From Eggerthella sp. CAG:368 (GTDB lineage Bacteria > Actinomycetota > Coriobacteriia > Coriobacteriales > Eggerthellaceae), in the NCBI GenBank assembly GCA_000434775.1, contig FR895462.1, positions 1 to 16,085 of the forward strand: a stretch of 16,085 bases of DNA, given 5' to 3'. Positions 6,736 through 14,412 of this stretch are shown here, piece after piece. Made by a program: the position numbers and the translations under genes. Position 1 is the first letter of the stretch. Each line of letters opens with the position of its first letter. Below the pieces are notes generated by a model. The model saw nothing but the letters and a program-made list of their open reading frames with translations, was not told the origin of the DNA and made no database searches.

Positions 6736-7326
6736 TTAGATGAACTCCTGAACAAAATACTTAATGAGTGCCGCCGACGTTGGCGTACAACGCTCACCTT
6801 CAAGACGCTCCTTATATACTGGAATTCCCGTGTTGATAATTGCTTTTGTCGCAGGAGCAGGAATATCCATAAGCCCATGAGCACACTGAATTGTACCTTT
6901 GCCAATTTGGACTGAGGTTGCTTTTACTACTTCAGGTGCCAAGACATACATTCCCGTACAAATTGCAAGCGCATTGCGAATACCTGATGCATTTCCCACT
7001 TCATGAAAGTGAGCCTCCTCAACACTGCAACCATGAACACGAGCCTCGGCTTCCACCAAAATATTATAGACACTCAGCAAATCACTCTTGATTTTAGCTG
7101 GTAAAACCAAGCTGTGGATAGTTGCCCTTACCTCAGCGATGTCGTGATGATGCTGATCGGGAATAGAGGTCTCTTCCATAAAGGTGTCGTAGCGTTTTTG
7201 CTGCTCAGTATCCATCGCATCAAGAATAGTATTAAGAATTTGAGCACGGGTTGCCTGCTCAGTAAAATCAAAAACCAATTCCACAGCAAGAGTCCTTTCT
7301 CTTATTCCTCCAAGGATACAGCGCAT
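6736..7326 (-). CDS. larC: LarC-type nickel insertion protein, shortened (DUF111)
   Basis: LarC family proteins insert nickel into the pyridinium dithiocarboxylate mononucleotide, the last step of nickel-pincer-cofactor synthesis, in a CTP-dependent reaction. From the ATG at 7326 this protein has 196 residues, about half of a full LarC. Family landmarks are the His cluster QHHHDI (58-63), EAEARVHG (92-99), HFHEVG (106-111), GKGTIQCAHG (142-151), IPAPAT (155-160) and EGERCTPTSAAL (176-187). Missing are the N-terminal D.FSGISGDM-type motif and the entire C-terminal half. The acidic DSI.D run that normally follows HFHEVG is replaced by NASGIRN. The ATG lies 1 nt after the larB stop. Other starts are a TTG at 7389, overlapping larB, and a GTG at 7284 with AAGGA 8 nt upstream; the last would give 182 residues. 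It may be a partner subunit, a repurposed protein or a decaying gene. Confidence 0.78.
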   Translation of the reverse strand: MRCILGGIRERTLAVELVFDFTEQATRAQILNTILDAMDTEQQKRYDTFMEETSIPDQHHHDIAEVRATIHSLVLPAKIKSDLLSVYNILVEAEARVHGCSVEEAHFHEVGNASGIRNALAICTGMYVLAPEVVKATSVQIGKGTIQCAHGLMDIPAPATKAIINTGIPVYKERLEGERCTPTSAALIKYFVQEFI

Positions 7327-7327
7327 G

Positions 7328-8098
7328 CTAATTTGTTTTAAGGTGATTGATGAGATGCGCTTGGAATCCAGCTCCAAAACCGTTGTCAATATTGACCACG
7401 CTTACCCCACTCGCACATGAATTCAGCATTGCGAGCAAAGCGGCAACACCACCAAATGAGGCACCGTATCCCACACTGGTAGGCACCGCGATAACTGGAC
7501 AAGAAGCCATGCCACCAACAACACTCGCAAGAGCGCCTTCCATTCCAGCGACCGCAACAACAACCTGAGCTGTCATGATGTCGTCCACATGAGCAAGTAA
7601 GCGATGAATACCTGAAACTCCCACATCGTATAAGCGCGTAACACAATTGCCCAGAACTTCTGCTGTAAGCGCTGCTTCCTCTGCTACAGACAAATCGCTC
7701 GTTCCCGCACAGGCAACAACTACCGTTCCGTTTCCCGTTGGTTCAGGCACTTCGCCCACAATTCCAACCTGAGCCACGGGATAATAAGTAATGGGTATGG
7801 AAGTATCTAGGAAACGATACGTTTCTTCGGGAATTCGCGTAATCAAAATAGTCTTTTGCCCCTTGGTAAGCATGGTTTCGCAAATTCCCTTTATTTGTTC
7901 AGGAGTTTTACCTGCGCCGTAGATGACCTCTGCCGCACCTTGTCTGATAGAACGGTGATTATCAACCTTGGCATAGCCCAAATCAGAAAACGACTCTTGA
8001 GCAAAAGGTTCCTTCTTCAGCTGGAGCAAGGCTTCATCAACAGAAAGGTTCTTGTTGGCTACCTTATTTAGAAGGTTTTCTATTTCCCTTTTATCCAT
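7328..8098 (-). CDS. larB: LarB, pyridinium-3,5-biscarboxylate mononucleotide synthase
   Basis: LarB carboxylates the pyridine ring of nicotinic acid adenine dinucleotide and cleaves off AMP, the first step toward the nickel-pincer cofactor of lactate racemase and related LarA enzymes. The protein has 256 residues, the family's usual length, with an N-terminal helical part (1-45) and a C-terminal AIR-carboxylase (PurE)-like domain. Landmarks are AAEVIYGAGKTPEQI (55-69), AGTSDLSVAEEAA (131-143), AGMEGALASVVGG (184-196), PTSVGYGASFGG (206-217), NSCASG (226-231) and VVNIDNGFGAG (234-244). Cys228 in NSCASG matches by motif the cysteine reported to attack the ring. The ATG at 8098 has AGGAA 6 nt upstream. 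It is the first gene of the larB-larC'-kinase set, after the terminator at 8154-8187. No larE sulfur transferase or larA enzyme is in the window. Confidence 0.95.
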   Translation of the reverse strand: MDKREIENLLNKVANKNLSVDEALLQLKKEPFAQESFSDLGYAKVDNHRSIRQGAAEVIYGAGKTPEQIKGICETMLTKGQKTILITRIPEETYRFLDTSIPITYYPVAQVGIVGEVPEPTGNGTVVVACAGTSDLSVAEEAALTAEVLGNCVTRLYDVGVSGIHRLLAHVDDIMTAQVVVAVAGMEGALASVVGGMASCPVIAVPTSVGYGASFGGVAALLAMLNSCASGVSVVNIDNGFGAGFQAHLINHLKTN

Positions 8099-8153
8099 AT
8101 TGCTTCCTTTTTAAGAAGAACCTTTGCTTATTGCTTACTGTTCATACACTTTT

Positions 8154-8187
8154 AAAAAATCGCACCCACCAAAAGGCAGGTGCGATT
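8154..8187 (-). terminator. Rho-independent terminator after aldo/keto reductase
   Basis: On the minus strand the arms 8187-8175 and 8170-8158 make a 13-bp stem with two G-U wobbles and a UUUU loop. Six U follow (A-run 8154-8159). It lies about 140 nt past the reductase stop and 56 nt before the larB start, separating the two units. Confidence 0.87.
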
Positions 8188-8328
8188 ACCTTCACTTTTC
8201 TCTCTGCGAGCTCTATCAAAGCTGATTCGCAATGACCCCAGGTTTACAAACGGTAATTTCGCCAAACTATAGGTAACTGCAACACCATCAATGATCGCAT
8301 CGTGCTTTAGCTTAAGGAACGCTCGAAT

Positions 8329-9486
8329 TTATGCACCAAGCTTTTCGTCAATTGTAGGCATAATGGTGCTAATTTCGATATGCTGCGGGCAAATTGATTC
8401 ACAGGTTCCACAGCTAGTACAGTTTGAAGCGTCTTTACCAAACTTGGTTACTTCTGATTGATAATATGCTTTTGCCGCATCAAGATCTTTCAAAAATTCA
8501 AGGTTATAAGCATTAAAATTGTAAGGGATTGCAATTTTTTCTGGGCAATACTCAACGCAGTAATTGCAGCCTGTACAAGGAACAACTTCATAACTGCTAA
8601 AGGCTTCTTTTGCTTTTTCGATTATCGCCAAATCATCTGCATCCATCATGCCAACAGCCGCTTTTTGAGCAGAGGCGATATTTTGGTCAACTTCTTCTAG
8701 AGTACCCATACCCGAGAGAACTGTTGATACTTCTGGCAAATTCCATAGCCAGTCGAAAGACCACTCAACAGGCGTACGCTTATTCTTGGCCTCATCAAAA
8801 GCCTCTTGGACCTTCGCGGGAACATCAACCAAAAAGCCGCCGCGTAAAGGCTCCATAACAATAACACCCATGCCGCGTTCTGCTGCAAGCTTTAAGCCCT
8901 TAACACCTGCTTGATAATTTGCATCATAATAGTTCAACTGAATCTGAACGAAATCCCAATTGGCAGCATTCAGTACTTCTTCGAACAGGTCATAATCGTC
9001 ATGAAACGAAAAACCGATGTGCTTTACGCGACCATCCGCCTTTGCCTTCTTGATTGCCTCTACCGCCCCATATTTCAAGCAACGCTTCCAACTACCACCA
9101 TTGATTGAATGAAGCATATAAAAATCGATATAGTCTGTTTTTAGACGCTGAAGTTGCTTTGCAAGCAAACTGTCAAAATCATCCTCGGATTTATACATCC
9201 ATGTTGGAGACTTAGTGGCAAGATACACCTTTTCGCGGTAGCCATCCTCCAATGCCATGCCGGTAATTTTTTCAGACATCCCACCAATGTAGTTAAAAGC
9301 CGTATCAACGTAATTCACACCATTGTCGATGGCATGACGAAGTATTTTGATTGATTCTTCTACATCAACTTTATCAGCAGGGGTGAGTGCTTCCGCCTGC
9401 CCACCATCCTTCATGGGAAGGCGCATCATGCCAAATCCGAGCGGGCTTACCTTTACGCCCGTTCTCCCCACCTCGCGTAATTGCAT
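8329..9486 (-). CDS. Aldo/keto reductase with two C-terminal [4Fe-4S] motifs
   Basis: This is a predicted cytosolic NAD(P)H-dependent oxidoreductase with a TIM-barrel aldo/keto reductase domain (about 1-290) and a ferredoxin-like tail. The catalytic tetrad is visible: Asp61 and Tyr66 in VDTAFNY, Lys92 in ATKSP and His126 in MLHSI. The tail carries two C..C..C...CP motifs, at Cys304/307/310/314 and Cys356/359/362/366, each able to bind one [4Fe-4S] cluster. The total of 385 residues is normal for the iron-sulfur aldo/keto reductases common in anaerobes. The ATG at 9486 has AAAGGGG just upstream. It is a single-gene unit, with terminators of the neighbouring units on both sides. The substrate is unknown; electron exchange with ferredoxin is likely but inferred. 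Confidence 0.95.
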   Translation of the reverse strand: MQLREVGRTGVKVSPLGFGMMRLPMKDGGQAEALTPADKVDVEESIKILRHAIDNGVNYVDTAFNYIGGMSEKITGMALEDGYREKVYLATKSPTWMYKSEDDFDSLLAKQLQRLKTDYIDFYMLHSINGGSWKRCLKYGAVEAIKKAKADGRVKHIGFSFHDDYDLFEEVLNAANWDFVQIQLNYYDANYQAGVKGLKLAAERGMGVIVMEPLRGGFLVDVPAKVQEAFDEAKNKRTPVEWSFDWLWNLPEVSTVLSGMGTLEEVDQNIASAQKAAVGMMDADDLAIIEKAKEAFSSYEVVPCTGCNYCVEYCPEKIAIPYNFNAYNLEFLKDLDAAKAYYQSEVTKFGKDASNCTSCGTCESICPQHIEISTIMPTIDEKLGA

Positions 9487-9737
9487 AATTCCCCTTTCGA
9501 CAATACGTATACTTCACCCTCAACCATTGTAGCGCAGGAAACATAGCCGGGGTTTTCCAAAACTTGTGCCTTGCATAAAAGATGATTTCAGCGACCTTAA
9601 ATGCAAGCATACACACAACCAACTTGTAGAAATATTTTTGCGAAACCGCTGGGTCTTCTCTTTAATCTCGGATTATGACTCCACATCCCGTATTGGCTCT
9701 TCCAAACGATAGTTGTAATAAACCCTGTCTAAGCAGT
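9487..9737. other. Intergenic region upstream of aldo/keto reductase
   Basis: The gap between ychF and the reductase gene totals 317 nt including the ychF terminator. I see no gene and no convincing promoter hexamer pair. A 7-bp inverted repeat, CTTGCAT (9570-9576) and ATGCAAG (9601-9607), has a 24-nt spacer. Its right arm is part of a small palindrome ATGC-AA-GCAT at 9601-9610. These may be regulatory but could be chance. Confidence 0.45.
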
Positions 9738-9765
9738 AAAAAAGCGGCAATCTCTTACCGCTTTT
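9738..9765 (-). terminator. Rho-independent terminator of the asnB-ychF unit
   Basis: On the minus strand AAAAGCGGUAA (9765-9755) pairs with the arm at 9750-9740 with one G-U wobble, closing a GAGA tetraloop (GNRA type). It runs into six U (9743-9738). It lies 38 nt past the ychF stop. Confidence 0.92.
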
Positions 9766-9803
9766 ACGTGTCTTGCAAATCTGGATAACAAAATTCTTGG
9801 AAC

Positions 9804-10868
9804 TTATACATTGAATTTGAAATGCATAACGTCGCCATCTTGGACAACGTAGTCTTTGCCTTCCTGGCGCAACTTGCCTGCATCACGACAGCCCTTTTCT
9901 CCGCCAAGAGCAACGTAGTCTTCATATGAAGCAGTTTCTGCTTTAATGAATCCTCGCTCAAAGTCTGAGTGAATAACACCCGCCGCCTGTGGCGCTTTTG
10001 CTCCGACAGGAATGGTCCACGCACGTGTTTCTGTTTCACCGCTCGTAAAGTAGCTCTGCAAGCCAAGAAGCTTATAGGCTTCGCGAATTAAACGAGCAAG
10101 ACCCGACTCATCCAACCCAAGCTCTTCCATAAAGATAGCTGCTTCTTCAGGGTCAAGCTCAGCTAAATCTGCCTCGATCTTTGCACTAATCGGAACAGGA
10201 TGCTGACCATCAATTTCAGGGAGATCGGCATTGAGCTGATCTTCATCAACGTTGGCAATATAAAGAAGAGGTTTCATAGTGAGCAAGCAGAGTTCTTTAA
10301 TGGCAGCCTTTTCTTCTTCATTCAAATCAAGCGTAAGAGCGCGATGACCCTCATTGAGTCCTTCAAGAACCTTCTTTGCTGTTTCGAACTTAATTGCTTC
10401 ATTTTTATAGCGCTTTGCTTCTTTTTCCAAACGAGGTAGCGCCTTTTCGATGGTTACAATATCAGCTAAAACCAGCTCTGTTTTAATGGTTTCAACATCA
10501 CTTTGAGGATCAACCTTTTTAGAAACATGCTCAACATTAGGATCGCTAAAAAAGCGCACAACCTCACAAATTGCATCTGTTTCGCGAATATTGGCCAAAA
10601 ACTTATTACCCAAACCTTCGCCCTGCGAAGCGCCTGCAACAAGACCCGCGATGTCCACAAACTCAACAGTTGCAGGGATTATTTTTGCGGGATTATCGAT
10701 AGCAGCCAACCCTTCCAAACGGGCATCGGGAACAGGAACGATGCCAACATTTGGTTCGATAGTTGCAAAGGGATAATTTGCCGCAAAGCCACTCTTTTTA
10801 GTTAGCGCAGTAAAAAGAGAGGATTTTCCAACATTCGGCAAACCAACAATACCAATTGAAAGCGCCAC
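9804..10868 (-). CDS. ychF: Redox-regulated P-loop ATPase YchF (OLA1/Obg family)
   Basis: YchF is a near-universal, ribosome-associated P-loop NTPase that prefers ATP and is linked to translation and oxidative-stress control. From the GTG at 10868 the protein has 354 residues, close to the usual 360. The G1 loop is GLPNVGKSS (9-17), G3 is DIAGL (72-76), and the G4 position reads NVDE (206-209). That replaces the canonical NKxD and is the family's hallmark for ATP use. A coiled-coil region covers about 130-200 and a TGS domain about 270-354, ending GDVMHFKFNV. The GTG is chosen because the conserved N-terminus begins there and AAGGAG (10880-10875) lies 6 nt upstream. An in-frame extension to 10940 lies inside asnB and is not YchF-like. 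The GTG comes 2 nt after the asnB stop, so the two are probably translationally coupled. Confidence 0.97.
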   Translation of the reverse strand: MALSIGIVGLPNVGKSSLFTALTKKSGFAANYPFATIEPNVGIVPVPDARLEGLAAIDNPAKIIPATVEFVDIAGLVAGASQGEGLGNKFLANIRETDAICEVVRFFSDPNVEHVSKKVDPQSDVETIKTELVLADIVTIEKALPRLEKEAKRYKNEAIKFETAKKVLEGLNEGHRALTLDLNEEEKAAIKELCLLTMKPLLYIANVDEDQLNADLPEIDGQHPVPISAKIEADLAELDPEEAAIFMEELGLDESGLARLIREAYKLLGLQSYFTSGETETRAWTIPVGAKAPQAAGVIHSDFERGFIKAETASYEDYVALGGEKGCRDAGKLRQEGKDYVVQDGDVMHFKFNV

Positions 10869-10870
10869 GC

Positions 10871-12799
10871 TTAACTCCTTACTTCTACTCCGGCACCAAA
10901 ATAAGCTTCGTGCCAAAGCAAAAACATGTAGATAATCCAAATTTTACGCGAGTTGTCTTTACCCGCAATGTGTTCGTCCAAAATGCGCTCAAGCTCATCA
11001 GTATTAAAGTATTCCTGAGCTGTTTCGCTTGTAAAAGAGCTGCGAATACGTGCAGCATATTCATCTTCCCGTAACCAAGACACAATAGGCACAGGAAAAC
11101 CGAGCTTCTTCTTTGCTGCCCATTTTTCAGGAATAGCTGCTTCAGAAGCCTTGCGCAATGGAATCTTTGTTTGCTGAACCGTAACCTTATCGTGCGTTGG
11201 GATATGACGAGCTACATCAAACACGCCACGATCTAAAAACGGAACACGACTTTCTAACGAATGAGCCATCGACATTTTATCCGTCTTAAGAAGGATGTCA
11301 TTAACGAGCCAAAAGTACAGATCGACGTGCTGCATTTGCTGAATGTCGTCATAACCACGCGCCTGTGCTTCTTTATAGACTGGAGCAACCATGCTTAAAG
11401 GAGACTCACACGTTGCGTCTTTTTTCTTCAAAACACGCCGACGTTCCTCTTCGCTAAAAGCAACGCCATTTGCGTTGGTGTAGTACCAAGAAGAAGGACC
11501 TGCAGCAGCACGATGAAGATAGTTAGCACCACGAATTCCCAGGTGATCAAAAGCTGAAGCTGCCGCATTAAGTAAAGGCTTCGGAACCCAAGATGCCTTA
11601 TGGGACTGAAGCGGAGCTTGATAGATTGCATAACCCGCAAAAAACTCGTCAGCTCCTTCACCCGAAAGAACCGCTTTGACGTGCTTTGCCGCCTCGCGAT
11701 CGACGAAGTATAACGCCACCGCAGAAGGATCGCCCGAAGGCTCATCCATGTAATACTGAATTTTCTTCAGGGCATCCCAATATTCATCTTTGGTAATGTG
11801 ATGAGAATGATTTTCAACTTTGAGTTCTTTAGCCAATTCTTGAGCCCAAGAAATTTCATCCCGCTCGCCTTCGTATTCAGCAAACCCAACCGTGAAGGTT
11901 TTGATTCCCTCATTTTCTTTTGCTAAGCACGCTGCCATATAACTTGAGTCAATACCGCTGCTCAAGAAGGAACCAACTTCAACATCTGCCACGTTATGGT
12001 AGCGAACCGAAACGCGAAATTCATCGTCAATCTCTTTCGCGAGTTCTTCAAGCGAGCGACCCTCAACAGGCTCAAATTGTGGTTTCCAATATTGCTCTTT
12101 CTGAATAACCTTTCCCTCTTTAACGCGAATAAACGTTGCAGGGGCAAGCTTGTAAATTCCCTTGAAAAACGTTTCTTCGTTAGCAGGAAACTGAAAAACC
12201 AAATAGTCTTCCAAAGCACGATGGTTAAGTTCTTTGGTATAAGAAGGATGTGCCAAAATACTCTTTGCCTCAGAAGCAAAAACAAAATGCCCATCATCGG
12301 TTTGGGTGTAATAAAACGGCTTAATACCGAAGAAGTCGCGTGCACAGAACAACTCTTGCGTTTCTGCGTCCCAAATTGCGAAAGCAAACATGCCACGGAG
12401 ACGATCGAGCATGCTTTCTCCCCAAGCAATATAGCTCAGCAGCAAAACTTCAGTATCCGATGTGGTAGAAAAGGCATATCCCAGCTTTTCAAGATCGAGA
12501 CGAATATCTTGATAGTTGTAAATTTCACCGTTAAAAACAATCGAATACCGTGTTGAACGTTCCTTATCTTCCTGTGTTCCTGCGATAAAAACAGGAGAAT
12601 TTTTCTCAGAGTTGCGAAACATGGGCTGTCCGCCACCCTCAAGGTCGATAAGCGACAAGCGGCGATGTCCGAACACCGCACCGTCCAAAATAGAACGACC
12701 TTCGCCATCAGGCCCTCTATGTGCAATTACATCACACATCGCTTTAATGACTTGCTCGTCATTTTTACAATGCGCTGTATAACCGCAAATACCGCACAT
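10871..12799 (-). CDS. asnB: Asparagine synthase (glutamine-hydrolysing), AsnB type
   Basis: It makes asparagine from aspartate, ATP and glutamine in the cytosol. The N-terminal glutaminase domain starts MCGICGY, where Cys2 becomes the catalytic nucleophile after Met removal. Substrate-site patterns follow: GHRRLSLID (44-52), FNGEIYN (89-95) and SDTE (114-117). The synthetase domain has the pyrophosphate loop SSGIDSS (280-286) and SGEGADEFFAGY (379-390). The 642 residues are longer than E. coli AsnB (554) but within the range of the long bacterial type. The ATG at 12799 has AAGG about 9 nt upstream. The gene overlaps the ychF ribosome site at its 3' end and is followed by ychF after 2 nt. The upstream gene, a sodium:amino-acid symporter, ends in a strong terminator, so asnB-ychF is its own unit. 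Confidence 0.97.
   Translation of the reverse strand: MCGICGYTAHCKNDEQVIKAMCDVIAHRGPDGEGRSILDGAVFGHRRLSLIDLEGGGQPMFRNSEKNSPVFIAGTQEDKERSTRYSIVFNGEIYNYQDIRLDLEKLGYAFSTTSDTEVLLLSYIAWGESMLDRLRGMFAFAIWDAETQELFCARDFFGIKPFYYTQTDDGHFVFASEAKSILAHPSYTKELNHRALEDYLVFQFPANEETFFKGIYKLAPATFIRVKEGKVIQKEQYWKPQFEPVEGRSLEELAKEIDDEFRVSVRYHNVADVEVGSFLSSGIDSSYMAACLAKENEGIKTFTVGFAEYEGERDEISWAQELAKELKVENHSHHITKDEYWDALKKIQYYMDEPSGDPSAVALYFVDREAAKHVKAVLSGEGADEFFAGYAIYQAPLQSHKASWVPKPLLNAAASAFDHLGIRGANYLHRAAAGPSSWYYTNANGVAFSEEERRRVLKKKDATCESPLSMVAPVYKEAQARGYDDIQQMQHVDLYFWLVNDILLKTDKMSMAHSLESRVPFLDRGVFDVARHIPTHDKVTVQQTKIPLRKASEAAIPEKWAAKKKLGFPVPIVSWLREDEYAARIRSSFTSETAQEYFNTDELERILDEHIAGKDNSRKIWIIYMFLLWHEAYFGAGVEVRS
10875..10880 (-). 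promoter_or_regulatory. ychF: Ribosome binding site fixing the ychF GTG start
   Basis: AAGGAG on the minus strand lies 6 nt before the GTG at 10868. It is embedded in the last codons of asnB, as expected for translational coupling. Confidence 0.8.
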
Positions 12800-12830
12800 G
12801 GAACTACCTTCTTCCCGTCATCGGTATATT

Positions 12831-12867
12831 CAAATAAAAAACTGCGCACCCAAAAGAGGGTGCGCAG
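12831..12867 (-). terminator. Rho-independent terminator of the sodium symporter gene
   Basis: CTGCGCACCC (12842-12851) and GGGTGCGCAG (12858-12867) form a perfect 10-bp GC-rich stem with a 6-nt loop. On the minus strand it is followed by six U (12841-12836). It lies about 80 nt past the symporter stop and just before asnB. A small dyad, CAGATA-TTG-TATCTG (12865-12879), overlaps its 5' foot by 3 bp. Confidence 0.9.
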
Positions 12868-12948
12868 ATATTGTATCTGTTGTTTCAGCAATTACCTTTA
12901 GCACATACCAACAATCTTAGTATGTCCATTTATAAGCCCAAAGGGGTT

Positions 12949-14331
12949 TTACATGGTAAACAATCCAAACGTTGCCCCAACATAGGCGAGCAGGATAATC
13001 ACCACCAGAACAGGTGCGATGTATTTAATCATAATGCCCCAAGCCTTACGAGCGCGGAATGGCGCAGATGATGAAATTTCATCAGCAATAGTCTTAGGCT
13101 TAATAATCCAACCAACAAAGATACACGTCATCAAAGCAGCAATTGGCATCATGACCGAATTAGATAAGAAGTCTGCAAAGTCAAGAATAGTTGTGCCATC
13201 ACCGAGAGGCTGAATAAACGACAAGCCATTGTAACCCAAGTTAACAACGATACCCGCAGCGGCAATAATGGAAAACGTTACCGCAAGAGCCTTTTTCCTT
13301 GACCAACTCGTTGCGTCCATAATGATAGATACGCATGTCTCGGTCAGTGAAATTGCCGAAGTAAGCGCTGCAAAGATTACCAATGCAAAAAATATCGCGC
13401 CAACAACAACGGCCATATCCCCAAAAGTGCTAAACATCTGGGGTAAAACAATGAACATCAACCCGGGGCCAGCAGTTTCTGCAACGGCTTCACCTGAGCC
13501 CAAAGAAACAAAAGCAGCAGGAACAATCATCAAACCAGCAAGAAAAGAAACGCCCAAATCGAAACCACCAACGCGAATGGCGCTTGTCGTGAGAGATTCT
13601 TTCTTAGCCACATAGGAACCATACGTAATCATGATACCCATTGCTAATGAAAGCGAAAAGAACATCTGACCCATAGCAGAAATTACCAGCTCAGGAGAGA
13701 ATTTCGAAAAATCAGGAATGAGATAGTACGCAGCTCCCTCAAGAGCTCCTGGCTGAGCAAGCGTATAAACTACTAAGCCAATAGCCATAATGATAAGCGC
13801 AGGCATCATAACAAGGTTCGCTTTTTCGATACCACCCTTAACACCACGAGCAACAACAATGAATGCTAAAGCCATAAAAAGAAGCATCCAGAAAAAGGAT
13901 TCGGGGTTGCCTGCAATAAAGCTGGTGAAGTAGGTTCCATCAGCAAGAGCAGCAGGACCATCAGCGAAATACGCAAAGAAGTACTTCATTACCCAACCAC
14001 CAATTACGCAGTAATACGGCGTAATGATGAAGGGGATAAGAGATGCGAAAAAGCCAATGAAAGCGTATTTCTTCCCAAATGACTTAAATGCACCAATAGC
14101 CGAAAGGCCTGTTTTTCGACCAAGTGCTATTTCAAGAAGAAGAAGCGAAATGCCGAAGGTAAAAACCAGCACTAAATAAGTAAGTAGAAACATTCCGCCG
14201 CCATACTTAGCAGCAAGGTAGGGGAAGCGCCACAAATTGCCCAAACCAACAGCTGATGCCGCTGCTGCTAAAATAAAGGCCCATTTGCTCGACCAGACAG
14301 CACGTCCTCCCTTAGCGTGTGATGAAGCCAT
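12949..14331 (-). CDS. Sodium:neurotransmitter symporter (NSS/SNF) family amino-acid transporter
   Basis: This is an inner-membrane, sodium-driven uptake protein with the LeuT fold, 460 residues and about 11-12 hydrophobic segments. The unwound part of TM1 reads SAVGLGNLWRFPY (26-38), the family signature that holds substrate and sodium. TM6 has GQMFFSLSLAMG (221-232). TM8 has LTSAISLTE (323-331), where Thr324 and Ser325 match the second sodium site of LeuT by motif. Bacterial relatives (LeuT, TnaT, MhsT) carry hydrophobic or aromatic amino acids; which one applies here cannot be read from the sequence. The ATG at 14331 has AAAGGG 6 nt upstream. It begins 81 nt after the truA stop with no visible terminator between, so it may be partly cotranscribed with truA. 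A strong terminator follows it. Confidence 0.96.
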   Translation of the reverse strand: MASSHAKGGRAVWSSKWAFILAAAASAVGLGNLWRFPYLAAKYGGGMFLLTYLVLVFTFGISLLLLEIALGRKTGLSAIGAFKSFGKKYAFIGFFASLIPFIITPYYCVIGGWVMKYFFAYFADGPAALADGTYFTSFIAGNPESFFWMLLFMALAFIVVARGVKGGIEKANLVMMPALIIMAIGLVVYTLAQPGALEGAAYYLIPDFSKFSPELVISAMGQMFFSLSLAMGIMITYGSYVAKKESLTTSAIRVGGFDLGVSFLAGLMIVPAAFVSLGSGEAVAETAGPGLMFIVLPQMFSTFGDMAVVVGAIFFALVIFAALTSAISLTETCVSIIMDATSWSRKKALAVTFSIIAAAGIVVNLGYNGLSFIQPLGDGTTILDFADFLSNSVMMPIAALMTCIFVGWIIKPKTIADEISSSAPFRARKAWGIMIKYIAPVLVVIILLAYVGATFGLFTM

Positions 14332-14412
14332 AATTACCCTTTCTTGTAGAATTTCGGGAAACTATACCAAAATATGAATGACTCCCACGCTACTTTTCGA
14401 GAATCGTATCTC

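Noticed and set aside
7327..7389. A longer LarC form starting at the TTG at 7389 inside larB.
   Set aside because: The 21 extra residues lack the LarC N-terminal motif and come from the overlapping larB 3' end. The ATG right after the larB stop is simpler.
8152..8328. A frame of 58 sense codons stays open directly after, and in phase with, the aldo/keto reductase stop codon.
   Set aside because: The reductase already has its normal length and complete iron-sulfur tail. The open stretch runs through the terminator hairpin and has no recognisable motif, so stop read-through is unlikely.
10869..10940. A longer YchF form starting inside asnB.
   Set aside because: The conserved YchF N-terminus begins at the GTG at 10868, which has AAGGAG upstream. 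The extension lies out of frame inside the asnB C-terminus.
12865..12879. The CAGATA/TATCTG dyad next to the symporter terminator as an anti-terminator.
   Set aside because: It overlaps the terminator stem by only 3 bp and could not compete with a 10-bp GC-rich stem. It lies after a stop codon, where attenuation would serve no clear purpose.
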